64,000 nucleotides of DNA, from positions 186,001 to 250,000 of the forward strand of contig PNKY01000003.1 of NCBI GenBank assembly GCA_013822765.1, read 5' to 3'. Position numbers and translations under genes: made by a program. The notes under the pieces are model-generated. The model saw only the letters and a program-made list of their open reading frames with translations. It was not told where the DNA came from and ran no database searches. Origin of the DNA: Rhodospirillum sp. (lineage in GTDB: Bacteria > Pseudomonadota > Alphaproteobacteria > Dongiales > Dongiaceae). Of the stretch, positions 53,108 to 62,640 are shown piece after piece. Each line of letters begins with the position of its first letter. Positions within the stretch are counted from its first letter, which is position 1.

Positions 53108-54631
53108 TCAGATTGCCGAGAGTTCCACGATCTCGCGCAAGGCTGGGTTGCGTACCAGGCGCTTGGCCGCATCGATCTCCGGCGCCATCAAGCGATCCTG
53201 GTCCCAGAATGCGGTGTTCTCGCGCAGCAGGCCCAGCACCTTCTGCAGGCGCGGGCTGGTGGTGACGGGCTTGCGCAGCTCGATGCCCTGCGCCGCGGCC
53301 AGCAGCTCGATGCCGACGATGGCGGCGGTGTTGTCGGCCATGTCGTGCAGGCGGCGCGCGCCGTGGGTCGCCATCGAGACGTGATCCTCCTGGTTCGCCG
53401 AGGTCGGCAGCGAATCAACGCTGGCCGGATGGGAGAGCAGCTTGTTCTCGCTGGCGAGCGCCGCCGCCGTCACGTGGGCAATCATGAAGCCGGAATTGAG
53501 GCCGGGATCGGGCGAGAGAAACGCCGGCAGGTTGCTCATCCGCGCGTCGGTCAGCAGGGCGGTGCGCCGTTCGGAGATCGCGCCAATCTCCGCGATCGCC
53601 AATGCAATGCCGTCGGCGGCGAGCGCCACCGGTTCGGCGTGGAAGTTGCCGCCGGAAACGATGTCGCCCTGATCGGCGAACACCAGCGGATTGTCGCTGA
53701 CCGCGTTGCACTCGCGCTCGATGATGTTGGCGGCGTGGCGCAGCTGGTCGAGCGCGGCGCCCATGACCTGCGGCTGGCAGCGCAGCGAATAAGGATCTTG
53801 CACGCGGTCGCAGTCGATGTGGCTGGCACGCAGGGCGCTGCCTTCCATCAAAGCCTTGAGGGTGCGCGCGGCGTCGATCTGGCCGAGCTGGCCGCGCACC
53901 GCGTGGATGCGCGGGTCGAACGGTGCGTCGCTGCCCAGCGCGGCATCGGTCGACATCGCGCCGGCGATCAGGCCGGCGCGCAGCAGATCGTCGGCGGCGA
54001 ACAGGCCGGTGGCCGCGAGCGCGGTCGAGACCTGGGTGCCGTTGAGCAGGGCGAGCCCTTCCTTGGCGGCGAGGTCGATCGGCTTCAGGCCGGCGATCTT
54101 CAGGCCTTCGACGGCGGAGAGGACCTTGCCCTTGTGGCTGACGTCGCCGATGCCGAGCAGGGTGGCCGACATGTGCGCCAGCGGCGCGAGGTCGCCGGAA
54201 GCGCCGACCGAGCCCTTGGCCGGCATGCGCGGATAGACCTCGGCATTCAGCAGCGCGACCAGCGCCTCGATCACGCTGCGGCGGATGCCGGAGAAGCCGC
54301 GCGCCAGGCCGTTGATCTTGAGGATCAGGACAGCACGCACGATGGAATCGGACAGCGGCTCGCCGGTGCCGGCGGCGTGGCTCAGCACCAGGCGGCGCTG
54401 CAGCTCGGTCAGCTGGTCGTCCTTGATGTGGGTGCGGGCCAGGGCGCCGAAGCCGGTGTTGATGCCGTAGGCGGTCTCGCCCCGGTCGATCACCGCCTGC
54501 ACCACCGCGGCCGAGCGGTCGACCGCGCGGTGGCTGGCGGGATCGAGCGCGATCGGGCGCGGCGTATCGATCAGCCCTCGCAGCTGCTTCAGCGTCAGGG
54601 ATCCGGGGTTGAGAACGAATGCACCGGCCAT
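53108..54631 (-). CDS. hutH: Histidine ammonia-lyase
   Basis: First step of histidine degradation, histidine to urocanate and ammonia. The 507-residue enzyme contains the MIO-forming triad in [15 protein letters not shown] (about residue 145), YGINTGFG near the N-terminus and [20 protein letters not shown] (landmarks) of the active site. GAGGGAGG lies six bases before ATG 54631. No other hut gene is in the window, so the pathway must be split. A HutC-type palindrome lies 36-49 bases upstream. Confidence 0.96.
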   Translation of the reverse strand: MAGAFVLNPGSLTLKQLRGLIDTPRPIALDPASHRAVDRSAAVVQAVIDRGETAYGINTGFGALARTHIKDDQLTELQRRLVLSHAAGTGEPLSDSIVRAVLILKINGLARGFSGIRRSVIEALVALLNAEVYPRMPAKGSVGASGDLAPLAHMSATLLGIGDVSHKGKVLSAVEGLKIAGLKPIDLAAKEGLALLNGTQVSTALAATGLFAADDLLRAGLIAGAMSTDAALGSDAPFDPRIHAVRGQLGQIDAARTLKALMEGSALRASHIDCDRVQDPYSLRCQPQVMGAALDQLRHAANIIERECNAVSDNPLVFADQGDIVSGGNFHAEPVALAADGIALAIAEIGAISERRTALLTDARMSNLPAFLSPDPGLNSGFMIAHVTAAALASENKLLSHPASVDSLPTSANQEDHVSMATHGARRLHDMADNTAAIVGIELLAAAQGIELRKPVTTSPRLQKVLGLLRENTAFWDQDRLMAPEIDAAKRLVRNPALREIVELSAI

Positions 54632-54655
54632 CCTTGGCCTCCCTCTCGCCAGGTC

Positions 54656-54680
54656 ACTTGTATTAACTTGTATATACAAG
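54656..54680. promoter_or_regulatory. HutC-type operator upstream of hutH
   Basis: CTTGTATATACAAG at 54667-54680 is a perfect 14-base palindrome of the form recognised by HutC-like GntR repressors. A half-site ACTTGTAT repeats at 54656-54663 and 54666-54673, one helical turn apart. It overlaps the expected promoter of hutH, implying urocanate-inducible control by a hutC located elsewhere. Confidence 0.7.
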
Positions 54681-54709
54681 CTGCCGTTGAGGACCGCAAT
54701 ATGTGGCAC

Positions 54710-54725
54710 TGTCGCATTTGCGACA
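54710..54725. promoter_or_regulatory. Palindrome between hutH and the corrinoid gene
   Basis: TGTCGCA-TT-TGCGACA, perfect arms of seven bases, lies about 150 bases before the corrinoid protein gene. It might be an operator for that gene; no regulator is adjacent. Confidence 0.35.
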
Positions 54726-54875
54726 CGCCGCTGGCTGCGGAAAAGTCATGCAAAACTCGAGATTTATCCCATTAACGCGGCGTCGCTACTAACTTATAAC
54801 ACGTCGCAACAAAGGCGGCTTTGGCCGCCTCGCTTTCGTACAAGAGCGGCGGCTTCAAACCCGAGGGTTACCAAG

Positions 54876-55583
54876 ATGGCGAATGACGGCGAATTGGACC
54901 TGAACAGCCTCAACGACGACGATCTCACGCAGCAGATGCATGACGATCTCTATGACGGCTTGAAGGAAGAGATCGAGAAGGCCGTCCACATCCTGCTGGG
55001 CCGCGGCTGGGCGCCTTATGACGTGCTGACCAAGGCGCTGGTCGAAGGCATGCGGATCGTCGGCATCGACTTCCGCGACGGGATCCTGTTCGTGCCCGAG
55101 GTGCTGCTGGCCGCCAATTCCATGAAGGCGGGCATGTTCATCCTGCGCCCGCTGCTGGCCGAGACCGGCGCGCCCAAGGTCGGCAAGATGGTGATCGGCA
55201 CCGTCAAGGGCGACATCCACGACATCGGCAAGAACCTGGTCTCCATGATGATGGAAGGCGCCGGCTTCGAGGTGGTGGATCTCGGCATCAACAACGCGGT
55301 CGAGAAATACATGGCCGCGATCGATGAGCATGCACCGGACATCCTCGGCATGTCGGCGCTGCTCACCACCACCATGCCGTACATGAAGGTGGTGATCGAC
55401 GCACTGGTCGAGAAGGGCGTGCGCCAGGACTACGTGGTGCTGGTCGGCGGCGCGCCGCTCAACGAAGCCTTCGCCAACTCGATCGGCGCCGACAGCTATT
55501 GCCGCGACGCGGCGGTCGCGGTCGAGACCGCCAAGCAATACATGGCCAAGAGGCAGGGCTCGGCGATGGCGGCGCGGGCATAA
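54876..55583 (+). CDS. Corrinoid (cobalamin)-binding protein of methyltransferase systems
   Basis: A 235-residue B12-binding protein: N-terminal helical cap (LTQQMHDDLYDGLKEEIEKA, VPEVLLAANSMKAGM) and a Rossmann cobalamin domain with the lower-axial His115 in KGDIHDIGKN, SALLTTTMPYMK and VLVGGAPLN. It accepts a methyl group in MtaC/MtbC-like or methionine-synthase-like systems. The usual methyltransferase and activating partners are absent here. GAGGG lies eight bases before the ATG. Confidence 0.92.
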   Translation: MANDGELDLNSLNDDDLTQQMHDDLYDGLKEEIEKAVHILLGRGWAPYDVLTKALVEGMRIVGIDFRDGILFVPEVLLAANSMKAGMFILRPLLAETGAPKVGKMVIGTVKGDIHDIGKNLVSMMMEGAGFEVVDLGINNAVEKYMAAIDEHAPDILGMSALLTTTMPYMKVVIDALVEKGVRQDYVVLVGGAPLNEAFANSIGADSYCRDAAVAVETAKQYMAKRQGSAMAARA

Positions 55584-55610
55584 GGCACCTCACCCGATTG
55601 CAATGCACCT

Positions 55611-55641
55611 GGCCCCGCTCGCAAGCGGGGCCATTTGTTTT
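55611..55641 (+). terminator. Terminator after the corrinoid protein gene
   Basis: GGCCCCGCT at 55611-55619 and AGCGGGGCC at 55624-55632 form a nine-base stem with a four-base loop, followed by ATTTGTTTT. Good Rho-independent terminator. Confidence 0.85.
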
Positions 55642-55758
55642 GCGCGGCGTTCGGTTGATCCAGAGATAACTCGCACGTTATATCACGCGCACCAGAATGC
55701 GCGTCGTCCCAGCATCGCTGCATGCTACATTGATCGTCGCCTCACTGAGGAGACAGCC

Positions 55759-56253
55759 ATGCAGTCATCAGCAGTGCGCGGACATGCGGTCGTGGTTCAG
55801 CCGGGCGGCGGACCGTCGTACTGGCAGCCGGTGCCCGCCAACGGACACGCCGACCCTGCACTCTTTCCGTCCAACACCAATTTCGACGGCCTGTCGATGG
55901 GGTTCCAGACGATCGCTGCCAGGAGCCGCATCCGGGAGCATTCTCATAGCGATCAGATCGAGCTTCAGATCTGCTTTTGTGGCCGCGGCCGTGTGATGGT
56001 GGAGGGAGTCGCCCATCCGCTGGCGCCGGGCACGGCGTGCTTCCTGGGCTATGATGTCAAGCACGAGATCATCAACGAAACCGATGACGAACTGGTCATG
56101 CTGTGGGTCATCTCGCCGCCCGGTCTCGAGCATTTCTTCCGCGAGATCGGCCGCCCCCGCGTGGCCGGTGAGGACGCGCCGCCTCCGTTCCAGCGCCCCA
56201 CCGACGTTGTGGCCATCGAGCGCCAGCTGGGCATGAACGACACCGTCGCCTGA
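55759..56253 (+). CDS. Cupin domain protein
   Basis: A 164-residue protein with one beta-barrel cupin domain: REHSHSDQIELQICFCGRGRV (metal motif 1) and GTACFLGYDVKHEIIN (motif 2 histidine). Such proteins may be dioxygenases, isomerases or sensors; no neighbour suggests a substrate. GAGGAGA precedes the ATG. Confidence 0.83.
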   Translation: MQSSAVRGHAVVVQPGGGPSYWQPVPANGHADPALFPSNTNFDGLSMGFQTIAARSRIREHSHSDQIELQICFCGRGRVMVEGVAHPLAPGTACFLGYDVKHEIINETDDELVMLWVISPPGLEHFFREIGRPRVAGEDAPPPFQRPTDVVAIERQLGMNDTVA

Positions 56254-56308
56254 TCCGGCAATCCGCCCGCGCGCGACGATCCTAGCACGAGGCGCGCGGC
56301 GAGGTCGA

Positions 56309-57946
56309 TCACGCGAGCTGGAAATCACTGACATCAAGTGTGCTCAGCTGGGTGTTCTCCAGCACCAGACGATCGTTGCGGTCGAGTGCAATGACCGTGT
56401 CGCCGCCTTTCTGGGAGGCGTGCGACATCACGTCATCGAAATCCGCGAAGAACGCCGACAGGTCGACGACATCGCCGCCGGCGGCGCCCGCTTGGAAATC
56501 CGCGATCCGAAGGATACCGGAGCCATCCGCGACCAGGACGATGTCGTCGCCGCCGCCGAGGAAGAGGTCGCCGGCCAGCGAACCGCCTTTGCCGCAGGCG
56601 AAGGTGTCAACGCCGTCACCCAGAACGACGTCGCCCACGATGCGTCCGCAATTGACCACGGTCTCGTCGCCGGCTCCGCCGAGAACGGCGATCTCGGCGC
56701 CTTTGATGAGACCGTAATTCTCCAGTCGCGCCGCCATGTCTGCCGTCGCCGAACCGTCCTGTTCGATGACGTTCAGCTCGACTGCGGCCGAATCCGCATC
56801 CCTCGAACTGATGACGCCAGAGCGGGTATTCTCCACCAGCGCGTCATCCCCGATGACGACCACGCCGGCAGCGCGAAAGAGCCCGAGCGGATCGCCATCG
56901 AATGCGCCTCCGTCGGCCACGATGCGGCCGCTGTTCACGAGGTGATGGCCATTGCCGTTCATGGCAATCCCAGCGGCGCCGTCGCCCTCGGTCTCGATCA
57001 CGCCGCGATTGATGATGGTGCCGTTCTCGGCGGGGCCGAACCCCTCGGATTTGCCGGCGCTGCTGATGCCGAGGGCGATGCCGATGGCGAGATCGCCGTC
57101 GGTGGTGATCCGGCCGGCATTGAGGATCTCAAGGTCCAGCCCGGCCAAATCAAACGATACAATACCGCGCGCCTCGATGCCGCCGGAGAAGAAGCCGTGC
57201 ACGTCGATGTTGCCGAAGCTCTTGATCTGATGGCCGTCGCCAAATCCGGCCAACCCGAAGCTCCGCTCGCTCTCGACGTGAATGACGCCTTTGTTGATCA
57301 CGTTCGTGTTCACAATGACGCCTTCCACGCCGGTCGTGCCGGGGGCGTCGAGCAGGATGAGTCCGCGATTCAGGCCGACCGCGTCTTCGCCAACGGCGAA
57401 CATCGCGGTGTTGTTGCCGCCCCTGACGCGTATCAGCCCGGCATTGACCGCTTGCGCCTGGTCGCCATCGACAGCAATGGCCGAGGAGTCGACGGATTCG
57501 GTGTCCAGAACGCCGTAATTGGTGACGATGCCATCGTTGCCGATGCCGACCAAGCACGATGAAGCCTCGCCTTCCACGTGAACGCGGCCAAAATTGACGA
57601 CGCGGAACCCGTCCCCTTCTGCAACGATGCCCTCCGCGAAGGCCTCATCGCCATCCACATCCGGATCCGGGTCGCGGATCCCGCCCAACGTCTCGACCGA
57701 GCCGAAATTGACGATCCGGGCGTTGCTGCCACGCGCAATGATGCCGGCAGCTCCCGGCCCTGTGGTCTCGATCTCACCGAGATTGAGGATCGATACCTCG
57801 TCTGCGTTGGCCGATATGCCGTCGGCGAGATCGCCCGATGTCGTCAGGCGGGCGAAATTGCGGACGCGTTCGCCGAGCGTGCTGGTCGTTAGCGCGTCTT
57901 CATCGAAGCCGGATGTAGACTTGTCTGTAAAGTTGTTGATCGGCAT
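56309..57946 (-). CDS. Beta-helical repeat protein with type I secretion-like C-terminus
   Basis: A 545-residue protein with no N-terminal signal. Residues ~50-400 are roughly ten degenerate units built on a pattern like ILNLGEIETTGPGAAGIIA, VVNFGRVHVEG, AVNAGLIRVRGG, VINKGVIHVES and IINRGVIETEGDGAAGIA, spaced 30-45 residues, which suggests a right-handed beta-helix. From ~430 there are short RTX-like turns (LGDGVDTFACG, LGGGDDIVLVADGSG), then a terminal LSAFFADFDDV...DTVIALDRNDRL...FQLA region like type I secretion signals. GGGAGGGG precedes ATG 57946. It is probably a secreted adhesin or surface protein; ligand unknown. Confidence 0.75.
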   Translation of the reverse strand: MPINNFTDKSTSGFDEDALTTSTLGERVRNFARLTTSGDLADGISANADEVSILNLGEIETTGPGAAGIIARGSNARIVNFGSVETLGGIRDPDPDVDGDEAFAEGIVAEGDGFRVVNFGRVHVEGEASSCLVGIGNDGIVTNYGVLDTESVDSSAIAVDGDQAQAVNAGLIRVRGGNNTAMFAVGEDAVGLNRGLILLDAPGTTGVEGVIVNTNVINKGVIHVESERSFGLAGFGDGHQIKSFGNIDVHGFFSGGIEARGIVSFDLAGLDLEILNAGRITTDGDLAIGIALGISSAGKSEGFGPAENGTIINRGVIETEGDGAAGIAMNGNGHHLVNSGRIVADGGAFDGDPLGLFRAAGVVVIGDDALVENTRSGVISSRDADSAAVELNVIEQDGSATADMAARLENYGLIKGAEIAVLGGAGDETVVNCGRIVGDVVLGDGVDTFACGKGGSLAGDLFLGGGDDIVLVADGSGILRIADFQAGAAGGDVVDLSAFFADFDDVMSHASQKGGDTVIALDRNDRLVLENTQLSTLDVSDFQLA

Positions 57947-58226
57947 GACCCCTCCCATCCGGTGCCGCTGGCAACAGCGACCGGGACCTGTGCGCCCCAC
58001 TGAATGAATTGTTGCAGAGAGCGACCTACGGATGGCTTACGTGATCTCGGGCGGCAGGCGCAGCGGGCGGCGCCCGAGGACCGTGTGGTAGCGCTGTGTC
58101 AACGCGCGCTCCAAGAAGAGCGTCGGCTGACGCCGGCCTCCGGCCCGCTGCTGCTTCCTGCCAAGATCGTTTCGTGAGCTGTGGTAGCGTCCGGCGATCA
58201 GACCAGCCAGCGGAAGGGTGACGCCG

Positions 58227-58712
58227 ATGCCGAAGCCGATCATGAATCTCGATGAAGTCGCGTTCGACGATATCGAGGAGAACGGCAAATACACCTCGAG
58301 CCGCGGCCAGATCGGCACGCAGATCGGCGCCCGCAAGCTTGGCTACAACCTGACGGTCGTGCCGCCCGGCAAGGCGCAGTGCCCGTTCCACTGCCATCAT
58401 GGCGAGGAGGAGATGTTCCTGATCCTCGAGGGCGAAGGCGAGCTGCGATTCGGGGACCAGCGCTATCCGATCCGCAAGCACGACGTGATCGCCTGCCCGC
58501 AGGGCGGGCCGGAGGTCGCGCACCAGATCATCAACACCGGCACGACCACCATGCGCTACCTCGCGTTGTCGACGATGTCGGAGGTCGACACCTGCGAATA
58601 TCCCGATTCAGGCAAGATCCTGATCGTCACCGGCCAGATTGCGGGCTCCGGCGTACATGCGATGTTCCGCAAGGAGAACACGGTCGACTACTACGACCGG
58701 GAGCCATCCTGA
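58227..58712 (+). CDS. Cupin domain protein
   Basis: A 161-residue single-domain cupin. Metal motif 1 is CPFHCHHGEEEMFLILEGEGE, and motif 2 is GGPEVAHQIINTG. The sequence resembles sugar-phosphate isomerase-like or uncharacterised cupins. GGAAGGG lies about eight bases before ATG 58227; GTG 58218 is a weaker alternative. The antisense frame here is a shadow. Confidence 0.85.
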   Translation: MPKPIMNLDEVAFDDIEENGKYTSSRGQIGTQIGARKLGYNLTVVPPGKAQCPFHCHHGEEEMFLILEGEGELRFGDQRYPIRKHDVIACPQGGPEVAHQIINTGTTTMRYLALSTMSEVDTCEYPDSGKILIVTGQIAGSGVHAMFRKENTVDYYDREPS

Positions 58713-58878
58713 TCCTCGCCAAAATTTCGCAAGGTCGGTTGAACCGTCCGGCGCGCGGCCGCGACTGACTTGGTCGAGATGCGCTGCCGCGTGTCGTCCC
58801 TGCATCAGCCGATGAAATCCGACGCATAGCGATTTGAGTCGCGCTTGAAGCGACAATCCGCGTGCCCATGTCGCAATC

Positions 58879-59121
58879 ATGGAGGGCATCGTGGAACTCG
58901 TCGTCGAGGTGATCGGTGCGATCGTGCGCGCCATCTTCGAGGTCGCGCTCGGCCGCATCGCGGATTTTGTCGGATCCATCTACGACCGCATCTACCAGAC
59001 GGTGCGCTGGAATCTGAACTCCGATTTCCTCGCGACGCCGGTCACGATGCTGGTGATGCTTGCGCTCGGCGGGGTAACTTTCTTAGCAATCGTCAAAGCG
59101 ATCCAGTGGATGATCGCCTGA
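58879..59121 (+). CDS. Small membrane protein, uncharacterised
   Basis: An 80-residue protein with an N-terminal amphipathic/hydrophobic helix (IVELVVEVIGAIVRAIFEVAL) and a C-terminal transmembrane helix (TPVTMLVMLALGGVTFLAIV). A charged segment with YDRIYQTVRWNLNSDF lies between. I do not recognise a family. It sits between a cupin and a GFA gene with no overlap. Confidence 0.55.
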   Translation: MEGIVELVVEVIGAIVRAIFEVALGRIADFVGSIYDRIYQTVRWNLNSDFLATPVTMLVMLALGGVTFLAIVKAIQWMIA

Positions 59122-59125
59122 TGCA

Positions 59126-59530
59126 CTACTCCGGCGGCTCTTCCGGATATTGCTCAGCGCCCGGCGGAATGACCGTGCCGGGCAGCTTGCGCGCGATCCA
59201 GATGTGGATGGCGTTCGAGACGTCGACCGGCTCGTCCAGCGAGCCGGCCTTGATGCTGAGATAGTCGCTGTCGAGCGCCTCGTGCCACAGCCGCGATCCG
59301 CAGTCAGGACAGAAGGCGCAACGCATGCGGCGGCCGCTGTTGGCAAGCCTGGTCCAGAAGTTCGGTGTGCCCTTGGTGACGCGGATGGTGCCCGCGGGCA
59401 TGGTGAGCGACATGCCGAAGGCCGAGCTGGATTGGCGCCGGCATTCGGTGCAGTGGCAAACATAGAGCGAGAGCGGCTCGGCATCGCATTCGTACCGCAC
59501 GCCACCGCACTGGCACCCGCCGCTTTTCAT
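59126..59530 (-). CDS. GFA family zinc protein
   Basis: A 134-residue GFA/CENP-V fold protein with GGCQCGGVRYEC, VCHCTECRRQSSSAFG and FCPDCGSRLWHE as zinc motifs. The start ATG shares one base with the stop of the upstream flavin gene, so they form a translational pair. A paralogue with a different arrangement is at 2317-2691. Confidence 0.88.
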   Translation of the reverse strand: MKSGGCQCGGVRYECDAEPLSLYVCHCTECRRQSSSAFGMSLTMPAGTIRVTKGTPNFWTRLANSGRRMRCAFCPDCGSRLWHEALDSDYLSIKAGSLDEPVDVSNAIHIWIARKLPGTVIPPGAEQYPEEPPE

Positions 59531-59985
59531 CAGCCCTTCAACTCCTCCGGCTTCAGGCGGAAGATGCGGCCGAAGCCGGCGACGAACAGGCCTTCGAAAA
59601 ACCGGAAGCGATAGAACCTGAAGTCGCCGAAGCCGGCATACATCGCCGCCTCAGGATGAGCAGCGAGATAGCGCGCCTTGTCACCGGCCTGGTCGGACGA
59701 GACCTGGACTTCACCCAGCAGCGTCAGGCGCGGGCCGGTCAGCGGCTCCTTCAGCTCCAGCGTGCCGTCCATCAGCAGCGAGGCGCGCGGGTCGCGCTGC
59801 AGGTTCTTGGCGTGGTCGGAGAGGTCGGACAGCAGCAGGATGATCTCGCCCTCCGCGCTTTGCGCCGGCAGGACCAGCGAAACGAACGGATACGGCTTGC
59901 CGTCGCGCTCCGCGAGGCTGCCGAGGCTGCCCCGGTCGAGCGCCAGGAGGGCGCGGGCTTCAACTCTGTGGTCGGGTTTATTCAT
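59530..59985 (-). CDS. Pyridoxamine 5'-phosphate oxidase-family protein (HugZ-like split barrel)
   Basis: A 151-residue FMN or heme-binding split barrel: ARALLALDRGSLGSLAERDGKPYPFVSLV, LLLSDLSDHAKNLQRDPRASL (landmarks) and MYAGFGDFRFYRF. It resembles the shorter HugZ/PNPOx group; haem-iron handling or an F420/FMN reductase activity are possible and cannot be separated here. It is coupled to the downstream GFA gene. Confidence 0.8.
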   Translation of the reverse strand: MNKPDHRVEARALLALDRGSLGSLAERDGKPYPFVSLVLPAQSAEGEIILLLSDLSDHAKNLQRDPRASLLMDGTLELKEPLTGPRLTLLGEVQVSSDQAGDKARYLAAHPEAAMYAGFGDFRFYRFRFFEGLFVAGFGRIFRLKPEELKG

Positions 59986-60128
59986 GGTCGCAATCCCTTA
60001 ACCATACCATTTCAAGACCAAACCCTAAATCGCTGGAATTGCGCCGCAATTCCGCCCTTTTCCGGGCCATGCTTGGCAGAGCTGGCCTAATTCTATAAAC
60101 CTTGCCTTCAAGAGAGGAGTCCCAACAC

Positions 60129-60824
60129 GTGCCGCAGACCATTGCGCTGGTTGACGACGACCGCAATATCCTCACCTCCGTTTCGATGACGTTGGAAGCC
60201 GAGGGTTTCGCGGTGCGCACCTACACCGACGGCGCCGAAGCCTTGCGCGCGCTGATGCAATCGCCCGTCGACCTGGCTGTGCTCGACATCAAGATGCCAC
60301 GCATGGACGGCATGGAGCTGCTCGAGAAGCTGCGCAAATCGAGCGACCTGCCGGTCATCTTCCTGACCTCCAAGGACGACGAGGTGGACGAGCTGATGGG
60401 CCTGCGCATGGGCGCGGACGACTATATCAAGAAGCCGTTCTCCCAGCGCCTGCTGATCGAGCGCATCCGCACCCTGCTGCGGCGCGAGGCCAGCCGCCAC
60501 ACCACCGAGAAGACCGGCGAGGCAGCGGTCACGCGCGGCGACCTGACGCTCGATCCCAACCGGCACCTGTGCACCTGGAAGAACCAGCCGGTGGAGCTGA
60601 CTGTCACCGAGTTCCTGCTGCTGAAGGCGCTGGCGCAGCGCCCGGGCCATGTGAAAAGCCGCGACCAGCTGATGGACTCGGCCTATGGCGAGAACATCTA
60701 TGTCGACGACCGCACCATCGACAGCCACATCAAGCGGTTGCGCAAGAAGTTCAAGGTCCTCGACAACGACTTCAACCAGATCGAGACGCTCTATGGCGTC
60801 GGCTATCGCTATCGCGATGGCTAA
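60129..60824 (+). CDS. chvI: Response regulator ChvI
   Basis: A 231-residue OmpR-family regulator. The receiver phosphorylation site is Asp53 ([11 protein letters not shown]), with DDD near residue 9-11 and Lys in DDYIKKPF, followed by a winged-helix domain ([35 protein letters not shown]). GTG 60129 is favoured by GAGGAG nine bases upstream and starts right at the receiver; TTG 60102 is less likely. ChvI controls envelope and acid/succinoglycan responses in rhizobia-like bacteria. It precedes chvG by 27 bases. Confidence 0.92.
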   Translation: MPQTIALVDDDRNILTSVSMTLEAEGFAVRTYTDGAEALRALMQSPVDLAVLDIKMPRMDGMELLEKLRKSSDLPVIFLTSKDDEVDELMGLRMGADDYIKKPFSQRLLIERIRTLLRREASRHTTEKTGEAAVTRGDLTLDPNRHLCTWKNQPVELTVTEFLLLKALAQRPGHVKSRDQLMDSAYGENIYVDDRTIDSHIKRLRKKFKVLDNDFNQIETLYGVGYRYRDG

Positions 60825-60851
60825 CATCGGCGAAGGACGGTCGCGGCTGCG

Positions 60852-62633
60852 ATGAACGAAATCGCGCGCACCACACCAGACGGCGAGGTCGAAGGTAAGG
60901 CGCGGTCCGAGGGGTCGCGCCTTTCGTCCGTGGAAAAGGCTGCCCCGCCGATCCTGCTGCAGCCGGAGCCGGAGATGCGGGTCGAGCGCTCCAAGCGCGG
61001 CGGCAAGCGCCAGCGCATCGACCGCGCCGGGCGGCCGCACCGTCGGCCGCTGTGGCAATCGCCGCTGACCCGCCGCATCCTGGCGGTCAACATCATCGCG
61101 CTGGTGATCCCGGTGGTCGGGCTGCTCTATCTCGACAACTACCGGCAGAGCCTGATCGAGTCGGAGCTCGAGCTGCTGAAGACCGAGGCGCAGATCTTCT
61201 CCGGCGCACTGGCGGCAAGCGGCGTGGTGACCGGGCCGCTGGGCGAGGAGCGCCTGCTGCCGGAGACCACGCGCCAGACCGTGCGGCGGCTGGTCGACGT
61301 GTCGCAGACGCGGGCAAGGCTGTTCTCGCCGGACGGATCGTTGATCGCCGACTCCTTCCTGTTGTCCGGCCCGGGCGGCGTGGTGGAGATGCAGCCGCTG
61401 GCGCCGCTGGATGCCGACGATTCCTTCCTGTGGCGCGCGGTGGTCGGCGCCTATGACTGGATCGCCGGGCTGCTGCCCAACGGCGGGCCGCTGCCGCCGT
61501 ACAGCGAATCCTCGGTGCAGTCGGCGCAGGATTATGGCGAGGTGCAGAAGGCCCTGGCCGGCGAGACCGCGACCGCGGTGCGCGATGCCGGCGGCGGGCG
61601 CATGGTGCTGAGCGTCGCGGTGCCGGTACAGCGCTACCGCCAGGTGCTGGGATCGCTGTTCCTCACCAAGCCGGGCGATTCGATCGAGGCCACGCTGCGC
61701 GACACGCGCCTGACCGTGCTGGGCGTGTTCGGCATTGCGCTGTCGGTGACGGTGCTGCTGTCGCTCTATCTCGCCAGCACCATCGCCTGGCCGATCCATC
61801 GCCTGGCCGATGCCGCCGACCGCGTGCGGCGCGCCAAGGGCCGGCAGGTGAAGATCCCCGACCTGTCGCATCGCAAGGACGAGATCGGCGATCTGTCCGG
61901 CTCGTTGCGCGACATGACGGAAGCGGTGTGGAAACGCATGGACGCGATCGAGCGCTTCGCCGCCGACGTGTCGCACGAGATCAAGAACCCGCTGACCTCG
62001 CTGCGCAGCGCGGTCGAGACCGTGGCGCGGATCGACGACCCCGCGCAGCAGCGGCGCCTGATGACCATCATCCTGGACGACGTGCAGCGCCTGAACCGCC
62101 TCATCACCGACATCTCCGACGCCTCGCGCATCGATGCGGAAATGTCGCGCGCCGATGCCGAGCCGGTCGCCATGCGCGAGCTGCTGACGGCGATCGCGGA
62201 CATCTATGGCGCCACCGCCGATCCGGATGCGCCGCAGATCGAGGTGATCGCGCGCGAGGGCGATTCGCTGATGGTCCTCGGCATGGAAGGACGCCTGGGG
62301 CAGGTGCTGCGCAACCTGCTCACCAACGCGGTCTCGTTCAGCCCGCCCGGCGGCACCATCACCCTGACCGGCTGGCGCGAACATGGCCGCGTGCTGGTGA
62401 CGGTGGAAGATAGTGGGCCGGGCATTCCGCCCGACAAGCTGAAGGCGATCTTCGAGCGCTTCTATTCCGAGCGGCCGGAGGGCGAGAAGTTCGGCCAGCA
62501 TTCCGGCCTCGGCCTCTCGATCTCGCACCAGATCGTCGAGGCGCACAGCGGCACGCTGACCGCCGACAACATGCTCGACCCCGACGGCCACGTGCGGGGC
62601 GCGTGCTTCACCATCGATCTGCCGGCGTATTAG
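60852..62633 (+). CDS. chvG: Sensor histidine kinase ChvG
   Basis: A 593-residue membrane kinase. A ~75-residue basic cytoplasmic N-terminus leads to the first helix (RILAVNIIALVIPVVGLLYL), a ~200-residue periplasmic sensor and a second helix (LGVFGIALSVTVLLSLYLA). HAMP, HisKA (ADVSHEIKNPLTSL, His at about 375) and HATPase (LLTNAVSF, VEDSGPGIP, HSGLGLSISHQIVEA) follow. In related bacteria it works with ExoR. It is co-oriented with chvI, as in other alphaproteobacteria. Confidence 0.93.
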   Translation: MNEIARTTPDGEVEGKARSEGSRLSSVEKAAPPILLQPEPEMRVERSKRGGKRQRIDRAGRPHRRPLWQSPLTRRILAVNIIALVIPVVGLLYLDNYRQSLIESELELLKTEAQIFSGALAASGVVTGPLGEERLLPETTRQTVRRLVDVSQTRARLFSPDGSLIADSFLLSGPGGVVEMQPLAPLDADDSFLWRAVVGAYDWIAGLLPNGGPLPPYSESSVQSAQDYGEVQKALAGETATAVRDAGGGRMVLSVAVPVQRYRQVLGSLFLTKPGDSIEATLRDTRLTVLGVFGIALSVTVLLSLYLASTIAWPIHRLADAADRVRRAKGRQVKIPDLSHRKDEIGDLSGSLRDMTEAVWKRMDAIERFAADVSHEIKNPLTSLRSAVETVARIDDPAQQRRLMTIILDDVQRLNRLITDISDASRIDAEMSRADAEPVAMRELLTAIADIYGATADPDAPQIEVIAREGDSLMVLGMEGRLGQVLRNLLTNAVSFSPPGGTITLTGWREHGRVLVTVEDSGPGIPPDKLKAIFERFYSERPEGEKFGQHSGLGLSISHQIVEAHSGTLTADNMLDPDGHVRGACFTIDLPAY

Positions 62634-62640
62634 AAATCTC

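Noticed and set aside
53084-54775. A 563-codon plus-strand open frame
   Set aside because: It is the antisense shadow of hutH.
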